Translations under genes and position numbers: made by a program
Shown: positions 1 to 12,022 of the stretch, in pieces
Position numbering within the stretch: the first letter of the stretch is position 1
Layout: the number at the start of each line of letters is the position of its first letter
NCBI GenBank assembly: GCA_903839405.1
Contig: CAIMCD010000025.1
Location: 26,823 to 90,822 of the forward strand
Direction of reading: 5' to 3'
From: an uncultured Chlorobiaceae bacterium
GTDB lineage: Bacteria; Bacteroidota; Chlorobiia; Chlorobiales; Chlorobiaceae
Length of the DNA: 64,000 nt
The notes under the pieces: model-generated
Database searches by the model: none
What the model was told of the DNA's origin: nothing
What the model saw: only the letters and a program-made list of their open reading frames with translations

Positions 1-1950
<1,950 letters not shown>

Positions 1951-1965
1951 TCACCTCTTTTTGTT

Positions 1966-2841
1966 ATGCCATCCGATAGTGTTTCGATAGCTCTCATTCA
2001 AACTGCATGCGGGAGCAACCCGGCTGAAAACAGGGAGAGAGCCTGCCTGAAAATCCGGGAGGCCGCCGCAGGGGGGGCTCAGATTATCTGTTTGCAGGAG
2101 CTTTTCACTTCACTCTATTTCTGCCAGAGGGAGGAGTACGAGCCCTTTTCGCTTGCCGAGCCGGTGCCCGGCCCTTCCACGGAGCTTTTGCAGGAGCTGG
2201 CCCGTGAGCTTGAGGTGGTGATTGTGGCATCGCTTTTTGAACTGCGGGCGCGGGGGCTCTATCACAATACAGCCGCTGTGATTGATGCCGATGGCCGGTA
2301 TCTCGGCAAATTCCGGAAAATGCATATTCCGGACGATCCCGGCTTTTACGAGAAGTTTTACTTTACGCCGGGTGATCTTGGCTACAAGGTCTTTAAAACC
2401 CGCTATGCCACCATTGGCGTTTTGATCTGCTGGGATCAGTGGTATCCAGAAGCGGCAAGGCTGACCGCGCTCAAGGGGGCGGAGATCATTTTTTATCCCA
2501 CAGCCATCGGCTGGTCGACCGACGAGCACTCCCTGGAAGTGCGCCAGGCGCAGCAGGCGGCTTGGAAAACCATGCAGTTGAGTCATGCAATTGCCAACGG
2601 GGTTTTTGTTGCCGCGGCCAACCGGGTAGGGCGGGAAGGTGAGCTTGAGTTCTGGGGCAACAGTTTTGTCTCCGATCCCTATGGCCAAGTCATTGAAGAG
2701 GCGGCCCATCAGGATGAAGCTGTGGTGATTGCCCGATGCGACCTCAGCCGTATTGGTTTTTACCGCTCGCACTGGCCCTTTTTGCGGGATCGCCGCATTG
2801 AAACCTACGGGGAGTTGCAGAAACGCTTTCTTGAGGAGTAA
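1966..2841 (+). CDS. aguB: N-carbamoylputrescine amidase (nitrilase superfamily)
   Basis: Hydrolyses N-carbamoylputrescine to putrescine, CO2 and ammonia, the last step of the agmatine route to putrescine. The 291-residue product has the complete nitrilase-fold triad: Glu45 in LQELF, Lys118 in KFRKMHIPDD and Cys155 in GVLICWDQWYPEA. The KMHIPDDPGFYEKFYF block is typical of the AguB branch rather than of glutaminase-like or Nit relatives. The pathway partner aguA lies two genes downstream, which supports the substrate call. The start follows the menA stop by 15 bases and has no strong ribosome binding site, as is usual for core genes here. Confidence 0.9.
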   Translation: MPSDSVSIALIQTACGSNPAENRERACLKIREAAAGGAQIICLQELFTSLYFCQREEYEPFSLAEPVPGPSTELLQELARELEVVIVASLFELRARGLYHNTAAVIDADGRYLGKFRKMHIPDDPGFYEKFYFTPGDLGYKVFKTRYATIGVLICWDQWYPEAARLTALKGAEIIFYPTAIGWSTDEHSLEVRQAQQAAWKTMQLSHAIANGVFVAAANRVGREGELEFWGNSFVSDPYGQVIEEAAHQDEAVVIARCDLSRIGFYRSHWPFLRDRRIETYGELQKRFLEE

Positions 2842-2948
2842 CTCGCTTTAGCCTAAGGCCTGCGGCTCAGGGCCGGGCCTGCAGGGGAACCCTTTTTCCG
2901 GGTGGCGGGTTATGACCTTCACTCTTTTACCCATACGCTCTTTTTGTT

Positions 2949-4193
2949 ATGAATATTTTTGGTACGGTTGTTTTCGTGACGCTGCTCTTTACCTTTTTTC
3001 TAACGCTTGTGTCGGAGTTGCTCAATCTCAAGGCCTCGGCCGCCGGAATTCCTGCGGAGTTTGTGGGGGTGTATGATGATGCGGCCTACCGTCAATCACG
3101 GGAGTACCTTGGTACGTCAACCCGTTTCTCCCTTTTCAGCTCGGCTGTGGATCTGCTGCTGCTGCTGCTCTTCTGGTTTGCCGGAGGGTTTAATGCGCTC
3201 GACCAGTTCATCCGTGCTCAGGGCTTCACTTCGCTGGCGAATGGCCTTCTCTACATAGGAGCGCTCATGTTGCTTCAGTCGCTCTTCGCCCTTCCCTTCA
3301 GTATTTACAAGACTTTTGTGATTGAGGAGCGTTTCGGCTTCAACAAGACAACGCCGGCGGTTTTTGTGGCCGATCTGTTCAAAACCCTTCTTCTGGCCCT
3401 GCTCCTTGGCACACCCTTGCTTGCCGGGGTGCTCTGGTTTTTTGAAAAAAGCGGGCCGATGGCCTGGCTTCTTGCGTGGGGTGGCATCACCTTGCTTTCG
3501 CTCCTCTTGCAGTATGTGGCTCCGACCTGGATCATGCCGCTCTTCAACAAGTTTGTGCCGCTTGAAGAGGGCGCGTTGAAGCGTGCCATTATGGATTATG
3601 CCCAAAGCGTGCGCTTTCCGCTGACCGGGATTTATGTTATTGACGGCTCAAAGCGCTCGGCCAAAGCCAACGCTTTTTTTACCGGTTTTGGAAAGCGCAA
3701 GCGGATCGCCCTTTTCGATACCCTGATCGCGGCCCATCCGGTTGATGAACTGGTGGCGGTGCTTGCTCATGAAATAGGCCATTTCAAGAAAAAGCATATC
3801 ATTATCAACATGATTTTGAGCATCTGCAATCTCGGGGTGCTCTTCTTCCTGCTCTCCCTTTTCATGAATAACCGCTCGCTGTTTGATGCCTTTTTCATGA
3901 AAGAGCTCTCGGTTTATGGAAGCCTGATCTTTTTTATGCTGCTCTACGCTCCGGTGGAGCTGATCCTCTCCATTTTTCTGCAGCTTTTGTCACGCAAGCA
4001 TGAGTTTGAAGCCGATGCCTATGCCGTTACCACATACAGCAAGGGAGGAATGCTGGCCGACGCCCTCAAGAATCTCTCACGCAGCAATCTCTCAAACCTG
4101 ACGCCGCACCCCTTCTATGTTTTTCTGAACTACTCCCATCCTCCGGTAGTACAGCGTATTGAGCGCATCCGGGCGCATTTTGCCAAACCCTGA
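2949..4193 (+). CDS. M48A family metalloprotease (Ste24/CAAX protease 1-like)
   Basis: Integral membrane zinc metalloprotease of 414 residues, the usual length for bacterial Ste24 homologues. The zinc site is HEIGH (His274, Glu275, His278), and the third ligand is Glu352 in HEFEADAYA. Several membrane-spanning stretches surround it (about 5-25, 66-82, 97-118, 146-165, 172-190, 287-305 and 322-345). In eukaryotes the family trims prenylated proteins. In bacteria the natural substrates are mostly unknown, with membrane protein quality control the likely role. It lies between the two agmatine-pathway genes. The downstream aguA frame can be extended into its 3' end, but the favoured aguA start lies after its stop. 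Confidence 0.9.
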   Translation: MNIFGTVVFVTLLFTFFLTLVSELLNLKASAAGIPAEFVGVYDDAAYRQSREYLGTSTRFSLFSSAVDLLLLLLFWFAGGFNALDQFIRAQGFTSLANGLLYIGALMLLQSLFALPFSIYKTFVIEERFGFNKTTPAVFVADLFKTLLLALLLGTPLLAGVLWFFEKSGPMAWLLAWGGITLLSLLLQYVAPTWIMPLFNKFVPLEEGALKRAIMDYAQSVRFPLTGIYVIDGSKRSAKANAFFTGFGKRKRIALFDTLIAAHPVDELVAVLAHEIGHFKKKHIIINMILSICNLGVLFFLLSLFMNNRSLFDAFFMKELSVYGSLIFFMLLYAPVELILSIFLQLLSRKHEFEADAYAVTTYSKGGMLADALKNLSRSNLSNLTPHPFYVFLNYSHPPVVQRIERIRAHFAKP

Positions 4194-4209
4194 ACTGATA
4201 GCATATTTT

Positions 4210-5259
4210 ATGGCTGAGTCACGTTATTTCATGCCCCCTGAGTGGGCTTTTCATAAAGCAACCTGGCTCTCCTGGCCTCACCGTCTAGCCTCCTGGCCGG
4301 GCAAGTTTGAGCCGGTTCCCGGATTTTTTGTTGAACTTGCCTCCTGGCTCAGCTCTTCCGAGGAGGTGCATATCAATGTGCTTGACGAGGCAATGGAGCG
4401 CGAGGTGCTGGAGCTGCTCCGTAACTCCCGCCACCGGCAGCTTCAATTGGATCGGATTTTTCTGCACCACATTCCCACCAATGATGCCTGGTGCCGCGAC
4501 CACGGGCCGAACTTTGTTTTCCGCCAGAGCGAGGGGAAGAGTGAAAAAATTATTCTCAACTGGGAGTTCAATGCCTGGGGTGAGAAATATTCGCCCTTCG
4601 ACAGCGACAATGCCGTGCCGGAACGGATTGCCTCTCTTGAGCAACTGCCGCTGGTTTCAACCGGGATGGTGCTTGAAGGGGGATCTATTGACGTTAACGG
4701 AAAAGGTCTTGTGCTGACAACCGAGGCGTGCCTGTTGAATGTGAACCGAAACCCCCTGATGAGTCGAGAGGAGATTGAGCGTGAGCTTGCGAAATATCTT
4801 GGGATTGAAAAGGTGCTCTGGCTTGGCGATGGTATTGTGGGTGACGATACCGACGGCCATGTTGACGATATGGCCCGTTTTGTGAGTGAGACCACCGTGG
4901 TGATTGCCGTTGAGGATGACCCTTCGGACGAGAACTATGCGGTGCTTCAGGAGAACTATACCTTGCTGAAAAGCTATACCGATATTGATGGTAATCCCTT
5001 GACGGTCTTGAAACTCCCCATGCCCTCTCCGGTTATCTATGACGGTGAGCGCTTGCCGGCAAGCTATGCCAACTTCTATATCGCTAACTCCGTGGTGCTG
5101 GTGCCTACCTATCGCTGCTCACGCGACAGCGAGGCCATAGCGATTCTGCAGGGGTGTTTTCCTGAAAGAAAGGTCGTTGGCATTGATTGTTATGATCTGG
5201 TCTGGGGACTCGGCGCCATTCACTGCGTTACGCATGAAGAACCAGCGCTTTCCTTGTAG
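4210..5259 (+). CDS. aguA: agmatine deiminase
   Basis: Converts agmatine to N-carbamoylputrescine plus ammonia, directly feeding AguB. I start at the ATG at 4210 (349 residues, MAESRYFMPPEW) because the family begins with an RMPAEW-like block. The open frame continues upstream to 4159, but that would overlap the protease gene. Family signatures include NDAWCRDHGPNFV near residue 93, LEGGSIDVNGKG, the GDDTDGHVDD block near 217, and the catalytic cysteine near position 339 in GAIHCVTHEEP at the C-terminus. A strong bidirectional terminator lies about 115 bases downstream, so this ends the forward transcript. Confidence 0.92.
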   Translation: MAESRYFMPPEWAFHKATWLSWPHRLASWPGKFEPVPGFFVELASWLSSSEEVHINVLDEAMEREVLELLRNSRHRQLQLDRIFLHHIPTNDAWCRDHGPNFVFRQSEGKSEKIILNWEFNAWGEKYSPFDSDNAVPERIASLEQLPLVSTGMVLEGGSIDVNGKGLVLTTEACLLNVNRNPLMSREEIERELAKYLGIEKVLWLGDGIVGDDTDGHVDDMARFVSETTVVIAVEDDPSDENYAVLQENYTLLKSYTDIDGNPLTVLKLPMPSPVIYDGERLPASYANFYIANSVVLVPTYRCSRDSEAIAILQGCFPERKVVGIDCYDLVWGLGAIHCVTHEEPALSL

Positions 5260-5296
5260 TGGTGTGCCCTAAAGTCGAATCTTTTCTACCCTTTTC

Positions 5297-5362
5297 TGTG
5301 TCATCCCGCATCTTTTTTTGTCATCCCGACTGAAGGGAGGGATCTCAAAGAGGTGGGATCTC
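5297..5362. repeat. intergenic repeat with TCATCCCG units
   Basis: Two TCATCCCG cores about 20 bases apart are followed by GGGAGGGATCTC and a second GGGATCTC, between convergent genes. The same wording (TCATCCCGAA with GAGGGAT, and its inverse TTCGGAATGA) reappears at 47690-47807. This looks like a dispersed non-coding repeat family that settles between genes. No coding potential is seen. Confidence 0.5.
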
Positions 5363-5375
5363 ACATAAACCGGAA

Positions 5376-5409
5376 ATGCAAAAAGCGGATGGAACTCCGC
5401 TTTTTGCAT
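5376..5409. terminator. bidirectional rho-independent terminator
   Basis: Perfect 14-bp inverted repeat (arms 5376-5389 and 5396-5409) around a 6-base loop. An A-run in the left arm and a T-run in the right arm let it work on both strands. It sits between the convergent aguA (+) and mdh (-) genes and probably ends both transcripts. Confidence 0.85.
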
Positions 5410-5445
5410 GGTAAGGTAACCATCGCTTTACATTTCATTCACTAC

Positions 5446-6390
<945 letters not shown>

Positions 6391-6454
6391 CTATTTTGTT
6401 TGGTGTAAAGGAAATACCTGTGGTTGTTGGCACAGGGTGCTGTTTGTCGTATAA

Positions 6455-6484
6455 ATAAAAAAGCCGCCTTTAAAAAAGACGGCT
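6455..6484 (-). terminator. rho-independent terminator of the rplU-rpmA operon
   Basis: On the minus strand, a 10-bp stem with one G-T pair (arms 6475-6484 and 6462-6471 in plus coordinates) closes a 3-base loop and is followed by a T-rich run. It lies about 40 bases past the rpmA stop and before mdh. Confidence 0.75.
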
Positions 6485-6525
6485 ATAAATAAAAGGTAAT
6501 CCTCTGTATTGAGAGCGAGCAAAAC

Positions 6526-6780
6526 TCAGCAAGGCATAATGCTGACCTGCTTTTTGTTATTCCGGCCGTTGCGGAATGTAACAACACCATCAATAAGAGC
6601 GAAAATCGTATGATCGCGCCCCAGACCGGCATTGATGCCCGGCTTGATAACGGTGCCTCTCTGGCGGAGAATAATGGTGCCTGCGGCTACGGTTGAGCCA
6701 CCTGCTGCTTTTACTCCGAGATATTTCGGATTACTGTCGCGTCCGTTTTTTGTCGAACCGCCACCTTTTTTATGGGCCAT
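6526..6780 (-). CDS. rpmA: 50S ribosomal protein L27
   Basis: Large-subunit ribosomal protein near the peptidyl-transferase centre. The 84-residue product begins [16 protein letters not shown], the canonical L27 start with no cleaved N-terminal extension, and contains [19 protein letters not shown] and [14 protein letters not shown]. It follows rplU with about 40 bases between, the standard L21-L27 pair. Confidence 0.97.
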   Translation of the reverse strand: MAHKKGGGSTKNGRDSNPKYLGVKAAGGSTVAAGTIILRQRGTVIKPGINAGLGRDHTIFALIDGVVTFRNGRNNKKQVSIMPC

Positions 6781-6820
6781 AAGAAAGAGAATTAACGTTA
6801 ATAATTCTGAACTGTTGTTC

Positions 6821-7111
6821 TTAAAGTGAAATAACTTCGATCTGGGTCATCTGCTGACGGTGACCGTTTCTTGACTGGTAGCGTTTTCTGCGATTCTTCT
6901 TGAAAACGATAATCTTGTCATCCTTGACATGATCAAGCACCACAGCCTGAATGCTGCTGTCAGGATTCAGAACGGTATTTTCACCATCAATCTGAGCGAT
7001 GGTTTTGATTTCCATTGAGTCGCCAATGGCAGCTTTTTGTTTCGGGACAAAGAGCTTATCCCCCTGTTTTACCAGAAATTGTTTATCGGAAATCTTGATC
7101 AGCGCCTGCAT
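6821..7111 (-). CDS. rplU: 50S ribosomal protein L21
   Basis: Large-subunit protein that binds 23S rRNA. I start at the ATG at 7111 ([18 protein letters not shown], 96 residues), matching the family N-terminus. An in-frame ATG at 7120 would add MST, and the frame stays open further upstream to 7393, but that part overlaps an unrelated gene and has no L21 similarity. The C-terminal [19 protein letters not shown] contains the expected basic RNA-binding tail. It heads the rplU-rpmA operon, which ends at the terminator near 6455-6484. Confidence 0.95.
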   Translation of the reverse strand: MQALIKISDKQFLVKQGDKLFVPKQKAAIGDSMEIKTIAQIDGENTVLNPDSSIQAVVLDHVKDDKIIVFKKNRRKRYQSRNGHRQQMTQIEVISL

Positions 7112-7197
7112 CGTGCTCATATATTTTAGTGATAAAGGTCTGAAATATAGCATAATTCCCCTGAAGTTCAAACAAACCGAGGAAACTATATCTCCTT

Positions 7198-7641
7198 TCA
7201 GAGCAAAAAGAAGGTAGTCAGGAGCACCAGGGCAAACATCGAGAGCGAAATCGAGAAGAGGCGGTACCATTTTGCGTACTCGGAAGGGGTGCATGGATAG
7301 GTTAACGGTCGTATTGAGCGCATGATATAGCCAAGGGTGAGTGCGACCTGAAGCACGACGAGGCCGATTTTGATAAACACGGCCAAATGCCATCCGTGAT
7401 AAAGGCCTGCAAGCAGGAGGCCCGAGAGAATGACTGCTTTAAAGGCGGTGTCGGCAACTTTGGTTTCAAGCCGGATAAAGTTTTGCAGCAGCTTGGAATA
7501 CTCTGCCGGACTGCCCTCCTCTTTGCCGGTCAGTTTTGGCTCCAGGGTTTTAAGCAGAAAAAGGGAGGCCAATACAGTGCCGAACCATGCGGCAAAGCAG
7601 GTGACGTGAATCAATCGCAGGATGGTGTGCAGGGTCTCCAT
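7198..7641 (-). CDS. small four-helix membrane protein, function unknown
   Basis: A 147-residue hydrophobic protein with four predicted membrane helices (about residues 8-29, 66-84, 88-107 and 127-146). The opening ILRLIHVTCFAAWFGTVLASL, with a conserved-looking His and Trp in helix 1, recalls the CopD/DUF4149-like family of small membrane proteins, but I cannot assign it securely. It lies just upstream of rplU on the same strand, with no clear terminator between, and is divergent from mutS. No function is proposed. Confidence 0.75.
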   Translation of the reverse strand: METLHTILRLIHVTCFAAWFGTVLASLFLLKTLEPKLTGKEEGSPAEYSKLLQNFIRLETKVADTAFKAVILSGLLLAGLYHGWHLAVFIKIGLVVLQVALTLGYIMRSIRPLTYPCTPSEYAKWYRLFSISLSMFALVLLTTFFLL

Positions 7642-7817
7642 TGGTTTTCCAGAGCTTGTTGGTGAAGGTGCCGGCTTAAGATACTCCTCATAAGGGTGGT
7701 TGTCAAGCAGGGAAGAGCGACAGGCGGCTTGTTTATTCGGTGGCGCTGCCGTAGCTTCATTTTCTCAGGGGCTGAATGTTTCGTTTCAAATGGTATTAAC
7801 AGGGCAAAGAAGAGGTT

Positions 7818-10436
7818 ATGGGTAAAGAGAAGGGTGCGGTGCCAAAAGAGCAATCTCCGATGATGCGGCAGTATCTGGAGGTTAAGGAGCGATACCCCGA
7901 CTTTTTACTCCTCTTCCGGGTCGGTGACTTTTATGAAACCTTTTTTGATGACGCGGTAACGGTTGCCGCCGCCTTGAATATCGTGCTCACCAAGCGCTCC
8001 AGCGAGGTGCCGATGGCCGGCTTTCCCCACCATGCAAGCGAAGGCTATATTGCGAAGCTCATTAAAAAAGGGTTCAAGGTGGCGGTCTGCGACCAGGTTG
8101 AAGATCCGGCCTCGGCCAAGGGGATTGTGCGGCGCGAGATCACCGACATTGTAACTCCAGGCGTGACCTACAGCGACAAGATTTTGGACGACCGCCACAA
8201 CAACTACCTCTGTGCGGTGGCCTTTGTGAAAGAGGGGAGGGCGCAGCTTGCCGGAGTTGCCTTTATTGACGTCACCACAGCCGAGTTCCGCATTGTTGCA
8301 CTCCGCCCCGAAGAGCTTACGGAGTTCATCCTCTCGCTCCACCCGTCGGAGGTGCTGATCTCCTCCGGTGAAAAAGAGCGTTCTGAGCCGCTGAAAAAGG
8401 CCCTCTCGCCTGATACGCTCGTGAGCGAGCTTGACGCATGGATGTTCAGTGAGGAGCAGACGCAGGAGGTGCTTGCCCGCCACTTCAAGACCCACTCGCT
8501 CAAAGGGTTCGGCATTGAGGGTAACCGTCCGGGCCGGGTGGCGGCCGGGGTTATTCTCCAGTATCTCGAAGAGACCCGCCAGAACCGCCTGCACTATATT
8601 ACCCGCATCGGTGAGCTGCACAGTCGCGAGTATATGACCCTTGACCTGCAGACCAAGCGAAATCTTGAGATTATCTCTTCCATGCAGGATGGCACCCTTA
8701 ACGGCAGCCTGCTCCAGGTGATGGATCGTACCCGTAACGCCATGGGTGCGCGCCTTATCCGACGCTGGCTGCAGCGTCCCCTGAAGCAGGCCGAGGCTAT
8801 CCAGCTCCGTCTTGATGCGGTTGAAGAGCTTGTAGAGCATCGGGAGATGCGGGGCGGTGTTGCCGAAAAGCTGGCAGCCATCAACGACCTTGAGCGCTCT
8901 CTGGCCCGCATTGCCACCTTCCGTACCATTCCGCGCGAGCTGCGCCAGCTTGGCATCTCTCTCTTCTGCATCCCCGATCTGCAGGAGCTGCTTGCTGAAG
9001 CCACCTCCATCCGTCTCCGCCATCTCGCCACCAGCCTGAAGCCGCTCCCCGAGCTTGCACGGCGCATCGAGGAGGCAATTGATCCGGAGTCCGGCGCCTC
9101 AATGCGTGACGGTGGCTATATCCGTGTCGGCTACCACTCCCAGCTTGACGAGCTTCGCACCATTGCCTCGACGGCCAAGGATCGCCTGATGCAGATTCAG
9201 CAGGAGGAGCGCCTGACCACCACCATCTCCTCGCTCAAGGTCAGCTTCAACAAGGTTTTCGGCTACTATATTGAGATCAGCAACGCCAACCGCGACAAGG
9301 TGCCGCCCTATTACGAGAAGAAGCAGACCCTGGTCAATGCCGAGCGCTACACCATTCCGGCCCTGAAGGAGTATGAGGAGAAGATTCTCAATGCTGAGGA
9401 GAAGAGTCTGGTGCTTGAGGCCGAACTTTTCCACGAGCTTTGCCGGCTGATTGCCGGCCATGCATCCGAAATTCAGGAGAGTGCCGCCCTTATTGCTGAA
9501 ATCGATACCCTCACCTCCTTTGCCCTCTCGGCGGTGGAGTATGGCTACTGCAAGCCCCAGATCATGACGCACGAAAAGCTGCACATTCAGAACGGCCGCC
9601 ATCCGGTACTGGAGCGGATGATGAGCGCCGAGGAGCCCTATGTGCCGAACGACTGCACCTTTGATGAAAAACAGCAGATGCTGATCATTACCGGCCCGAA
9701 TATGGCCGGAAAAAGCTCTTTCCTGCGCCAGACCGGCCTCATTGTTTTGCTTGCACAGGCCGGGAGTTTTGTGCCGGCCGAGAGTGCCGAGATTGGCCTC
9801 GTTGACCGGATCTTCACCAGGGTTGGTGCTTCGGACAACCTTGCTTCGGGCGAGAGCACCTTCCTTGTTGAGATGAATGAGGCGGCGAGCATCCTCAACA
9901 ACGCCACGCATAAAAGCCTGCTGCTGCTGGATGAGATCGGGCGCGGCACCAGCACCTTTGACGGCATGTCGATTGCCTGGTCGATGAGCGAGTATATCTG
10001 CCGCTCGATTGGCGCTAGGACCCTCTTTGCAACCCACTACCACGAGCTGGCCGAGCTTGAGAGCCGCCTTTCGGGCGTGGTGAACTACAACGCCACGGTT
10101 GTTGAAACCGCCGACCGGGTGATTTTTTTGCGCAAGATTATCCGTGGCTCTACCGACAACAGCTACGGTATCGAGGTGGCAAAAATGGCCGGGATGCCGG
10201 CCGAGGTGATCTCGCGCGCCAGGGAGATTCTTGCGGGAATGGAGAAGCGTGATATTGAAATTCCCCCCGACCGACCGCCCAAGATCAAGAGTATGCAGAT
10301 CAGCCTTTTTGAGGAGGCCGACTCCCGGCTCCGCACCGCCATTGAAACTCTCGATATCAACTCGCTTACTCCGCTGGAGGCGCTTCTGGAACTGAAAAAG
10401 CTGCAGGACTTGGCGCTGAAAGGAAGCAAGAAGTGA
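7818..10436 (+). CDS. mutS: DNA mismatch repair protein MutS
   Basis: Recognises base mismatches and small loops and, as an ABC-type ATPase dimer, starts mismatch repair. The 872-residue length is typical of MutS1. The mismatch-wedging Phe-X-Glu is in [12 protein letters not shown] near residue 36. Later come the Walker [14 protein letters not shown] near 631, the MutS signature [14 protein letters not shown], and the Walker [15 protein letters not shown]. All five MutS domains appear present. The stop codon overlaps the ATG of the next gene (TGATG), so translation of the radical SAM gene is probably coupled. Confidence 0.97.
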   Translation: MGKEKGAVPKEQSPMMRQYLEVKERYPDFLLLFRVGDFYETFFDDAVTVAAALNIVLTKRSSEVPMAGFPHHASEGYIAKLIKKGFKVAVCDQVEDPASAKGIVRREITDIVTPGVTYSDKILDDRHNNYLCAVAFVKEGRAQLAGVAFIDVTTAEFRIVALRPEELTEFILSLHPSEVLISSGEKERSEPLKKALSPDTLVSELDAWMFSEEQTQEVLARHFKTHSLKGFGIEGNRPGRVAAGVILQYLEETRQNRLHYITRIGELHSREYMTLDLQTKRNLEIISSMQDGTLNGSLLQVMDRTRNAMGARLIRRWLQRPLKQAEAIQLRLDAVEELVEHREMRGGVAEKLAAINDLERSLARIATFRTIPRELRQLGISLFCIPDLQELLAEATSIRLRHLATSLKPLPELARRIEEAIDPESGASMRDGGYIRVGYHSQLDELRTIASTAKDRLMQIQQEERLTTTISSLKVSFNKVFGYYIEISNANRDKVPPYYEKKQTLVNAERYTIPALKEYEEKILNAEEKSLVLEAELFHELCRLIAGHASEIQESAALIAEIDTLTSFALSAVEYGYCKPQIMTHEKLHIQNGRHPVLERMMSAEEPYVPNDCTFDEKQQMLIITGPNMAGKSSFLRQTGLIVLLAQAGSFVPAESAEIGLVDRIFTRVGASDNLASGESTFLVEMNEAASILNNATHKSLLLLDEIGRGTSTFDGMSIAWSMSEYICRSIGARTLFATHYHELAELESRLSGVVNYNATVVETADRVIFLRKIIRGSTDNSYGIEVAKMAGMPAEVISRAREILAGMEKRDIEIPPDRPPKIKSMQISLFEEADSRLRTAIETLDINSLTPLEALLELKKLQDLALKGSKK

Positions 10437-11842
10437 TGAAGGTACTGCTGATTTTTATCCAGGCCGACAGCGGCGTTGACGGCGCTTCGCTGCTTGACAG
10501 CGCTTCCACAAAACGCAGCCTCTTCAGCTCGCTCAAGGACAGTGCTCTGAGCAACATCATCCGCCGCGCACAGTTTGCCATTCCGCCCCTCTCTTTGATG
10601 ATTCTCTCTTCCCAGCAGGTCGAGGGAGTGAGTCAGACCATCTGCGACCTGCGCTTTGAAAAGGTGCCGCTTGACCAGCACTGGGACATGGCCGGCATCA
10701 GTGTTCAGACCGGCGCGGTACGCCCCGCCTTTGAGCTTGCCCGTGCGCTCCGCTCACGGGGGATCAAGGTGGTGCTTGGCGGCCCTTACGTTACCATCTT
10801 CCCTGAGCAGTGCCGCGATCACGCTGATGCTCTGGTGATCGGGGAGGCGGATGACGTTTGGCGTGAGGTGCAGGAGGATCTGCTTGCCGGTAGCCTGAAG
10901 GCTGAGTACCGGGTTGAGGGTTTCCCCGATCTTGGCGTGGAGCGTGTTGTCCAGAAAAGTGCGCTCGACATCAAGAGTTATTTTACCACCAACGTGGTGC
11001 AGACAACCCGTGGCTGCCCCTACAGTTGCGACTTCTGCAATGTGCACGTCATGAACGGCCACCGCCTGCGCCACCGCTCCATTCCGGCCGTGCTCCGGGA
11101 GGTTGAGAGCTTTCTGAAAGAGGACAAGCGGATCTTCTTCTTTCTGGACGATACCATCAATTCGGACGAGCTCTATGCTGAAAAACTTTTCACGGAGCTA
11201 ATCCCGTTCGGCATCAACTGGGTAGGCCAGGCCACTACCGCCCTTGGCGAAAAGCCGCGCCTGCTCGAAGCCTTCAGTCGTTCCGGGTGCGGTGCACTTC
11301 TTGTTGGCATTGAGAGCCTCGATGACGGCAGCAACCACGCCCACAAGAAGTTCCACAACCCTTCAAACCGTCAGGTGGAGTGCATCAAGAGCATCCGCGA
11401 GGCGGGGATATGTGTTTATGGCAGCTTTATCTACGGCCTCGACGGGGATACCCTTGCTTTGCCGGAAAAGCTTGAAGCCTTTATTGAGGAGACCGGTATT
11501 GATGTGCCGGGCATCAACCTGCTCCGCCCGATTCCGGGCACCGGCGTTTTCGACCGGCTTGCCGATGAGGGGCGCCTGCTCCACTCCCGGCACGACCACG
11601 ACGCCTTCCGCTTCTCCTGGGGTCAGGAGATGCTCTACAAACCCTTGCGTATTCCGCTTCAGGAGTTCATTCCAAGCTACACTGCCCTCACCAAACGGGT
11701 CTTTACCGTCCAGAACGCCCTCAAACGCGCCGCCCGTGCGCCTCGCCTCCGCTCCGCCGTGCTGATGTTCAACCTCCTCTACGTCCACATGTACGGCATG
11801 TCGCGCAAGGATTTGATGCGGCAGTTGCGGGAATTGGGGTGA
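10436..11842 (+). CDS. B12-binding radical SAM protein (BchE/BchQ/BchR-like class)
   Basis: Predicted cobalamin-dependent radical SAM enzyme of 468 residues. The N-terminal half has the B12-domain pattern KVVLGGPYVTIFPEQC and ALVIGEADDVW. The radical SAM cluster motif is CPYSCDFC (bases 11013-11039), followed by FLDDTINSDELYAEK and GIESLDDGSN. I start at the ATG at 10436, which overlaps the mutS stop; a GTG three bases earlier is also in frame. This architecture is shared by class B methylases, including the bacteriochlorophyll ring methyltransferases BchQ and BchR of green sulfur bacteria, and by hopanoid methylases. The substrate cannot be fixed from sequence. The tight coupling to mutS is positional and does not imply a repair role. 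Confidence 0.8.
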   Translation: MKVLLIFIQADSGVDGASLLDSASTKRSLFSSLKDSALSNIIRRAQFAIPPLSLMILSSQQVEGVSQTICDLRFEKVPLDQHWDMAGISVQTGAVRPAFELARALRSRGIKVVLGGPYVTIFPEQCRDHADALVIGEADDVWREVQEDLLAGSLKAEYRVEGFPDLGVERVVQKSALDIKSYFTTNVVQTTRGCPYSCDFCNVHVMNGHRLRHRSIPAVLREVESFLKEDKRIFFFLDDTINSDELYAEKLFTELIPFGINWVGQATTALGEKPRLLEAFSRSGCGALLVGIESLDDGSNHAHKKFHNPSNRQVECIKSIREAGICVYGSFIYGLDGDTLALPEKLEAFIEETGIDVPGINLLRPIPGTGVFDRLADEGRLLHSRHDHDAFRFSWGQEMLYKPLRIPLQEFIPSYTALTKRVFTVQNALKRAARAPRLRSAVLMFNLLYVHMYGMSRKDLMRQLRELG

Positions 11843-11888
11843 CGAGGTTTGTGCGTCAGGGCGGGATGATCCCGAAAATCAACCCGTA

Positions 11889-11909
11889 GGGACACGGCAT
11901 GCCGTGCCC
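11889..11909. repeat. small palindromic repeat centred on GGCATGCC
   Basis: The near-perfect inverted repeat GGGACACGGCA / TGCCGTGCCC with one bulged base lies between the radical SAM gene and the TIR gene. GTAGGG-CACGGCATGCCGTGCCC-type palindromes are common dispersed intergenic elements in several phyla. It may also act as a weak terminator, although no T-run follows. Confidence 0.5.
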
Positions 11910-12022
11910 ATTGCGTTTATTGGTTGTGTTGGTTGCAACCTCTTTTTTTACGTATCTTTATACGTTGAAAAGCCGGGCGGTTCTATTTCATAAATCGATT
12001 GATGCACGGGGAGACGCAGAAG

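Noticed and set aside
7120..7393. N-terminal extension of L21 to 190 residues
   Set aside because: The extra residues overlap the upstream membrane protein gene in another frame and do not resemble ribosomal protein; the family start is at 7111.
7905..9023. Long open frames antisense to mutS (7905-9023 and 9099-10043)
   Set aside because: They are shadow frames of a GC-rich, strongly conserved coding region and show no domain or ribosome site.
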